This document shows positions 63,586 through 64,000 of a DNA stretch of 64,000 nucleotides, one piece after another. The stretch is from JBFJKD01 sp038106145 (GTDB taxonomy: Bacteria; Pseudomonadota; Gammaproteobacteria; Pseudomonadales; Porticoccaceae). The translations under genes were made by a program, and so were the position numbers. Each line of letters starts with the position of its first letter. The first letter of the stretch is position 1. Under the pieces are notes generated by a model. That model was not told the origin of the DNA, did no database searches, and saw only the letters and a program-made list of their open reading frames with translations. The stretch spans positions 124,001 to 188,000 of the forward strand of contig JAYODD010000001.1 in the NCBI GenBank assembly GCA_038106145.1. Direction: 5' to 3'.

Positions 63586-64000
63586 ATGAGTGCTAAAGGA
63601 TCAAGTCGCAGCGGGCCGTTCGTGGCCGAGCGCGAAGACCGGCTGGATACAATTGAAAAGCTGGATGAAAAACCCGATTACCAGCGGCGCGCTGGCCGGG
63701 GCGAGGACTCTTCGGCCAAGGGTGGCGGCGGAACTGGTGGCGGCGCGAAATTACTGATAACGGTATTGCTGCTGGCCCTGCTTGGCCTCGGTTGGTTTGC
63801 GTGGCAGCAGAGTAAGGAGCAGGCGGCGCTGAGCGCGCGTTTTGATGAATTGGCCGCCAAAATCGAGTTCACCGACGAATCGTTGAATCAGTCTGGAACG
63901 GCCCTGTCCGTACAGTTAAAGGCGCAAGCGGAGCAACTGGAAAAACACTGGTCGGAAATCAAAAAATTGTGGGTGGTGGCCAACGAGCGCAACCGGCAGG
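63586..64000 (+). CDS. Hypothetical single-pass membrane protein with coiled coil, 3'-truncated by the window
   Basis: The frame from ATG 63586 runs open to the end of the window (138 codons). Residues 1-55 are polar, with a Gly-rich stretch (AKGGGGTGGGAK). One transmembrane helix follows at about 56-73 (LLITVLLLALLGLGWFAWQQ). A heptad-rich coiled coil then begins (LSARFDELAAKIEFTDESL). This shape recalls periplasmic coiled-coil proteins such as HemX or division-related proteins, but I recognise no specific family. AGGAACAG lies before the start. Confidence 0.65.
   Translation, partial: MSAKGSSRSGPFVAEREDRLDTIEKLDEKPDYQRRAGRGEDSSAKGGGGTGGGAKLLITVLLLALLGLGWFAWQQSKEQAALSARFDELAAKIEFTDESLNQSGTALSVQLKAQAEQLEKHWSEIKKLWVVANERNRQ

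Overview
The window looks like a chromosomal segment of a free-living, GC-rich gammaproteobacterium. Gene order resembles Pseudomonas and the marine Cellvibrionales-type lineages. The main evidence is conserved order: rsmI/lpoA-yraN-diaA-dolP, a full division and cell-wall (dcw) cluster from mraZ to lpxC followed by an M23 peptidase and secA, then argJ-mutT, pilBCD-coaE-yacG facing pilA, nadC-DUF1631-ampD-ampE, ampG, fxsA and groESL. The genus cannot be fixed from sequence alone.

Bases 1-20460 are mixed metabolic and accessory DNA. They hold the tail of a ring-hydroxylating dioxygenase beta subunit, a TM-helix mechanosensitive channel, a YjgR/HerA-like ATPase, small membrane proteins, acetoacetyl-CoA synthetase, a PepSY membrane protein, an MBL-fold hydrolase, a beta-barrel protein and a Baeyer-Villiger-type monooxygenase. 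The lpoA-yraN-diaA-dolP operon diverges from rsmI; tesB, a phosphotriesterase-family hydrolase and a nitronate monooxygenase follow. Around 8.05-9.32 kb lies an AT-richer islet that looks like one or two integron-type gene cassettes without an integrase, interrupted by an assembly gap of ten Ns. RNase P RNA is at about 20634-21022, followed by an autotransporter-like outer-membrane protein.

Bases 23081-42188 hold the dcw cluster in the order mraZ-rsmH-ftsL-ftsI-murE-murF-mraY-murD-ftsW-murG-murC-ddl-ftsQ-ftsA-ftsZ-lpxC-M23 peptidase. Most junctions overlap or nearly touch. A strong promoter followed by three phased MraZ boxes precedes mraZ. Together these genes make lipid II, flip or polymerise it at the septum, build the Z ring and commit lipid A synthesis. 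secA, argJ and mutT follow.

Bases 46843-52379 hold the type IV pilus genes: pilB-pilC-pilD-coaE-yacG on the minus strand and pilA on the plus strand, with a sigma-54 promoter and a PilR-like palindrome in front of pilA. Bases 52658-59662 hold nadC, a DUF1631 gene split by an in-frame TGA, ampD, ampE, a cobalamin adenosyltransferase and ampG; AmpD, AmpE and AmpG belong to muropeptide recycling. The right end carries fxsA, groES-groEL, a PuuD-like membrane protein and the start of a coiled-coil membrane protein.

The points most worth a second look are the cassette-like islet with an Rx4H (HEPN-like) protein, the in-frame stop inside the DUF1631 gene, mutually exclusive hairpins between ftsZ and lpxC, a 13-codon leader ORF with a strong Shine-Dalgarno before secA, and active-site substitutions in FtsI (SSN to SSQ) and MutT (Nudix Arg to Pro).
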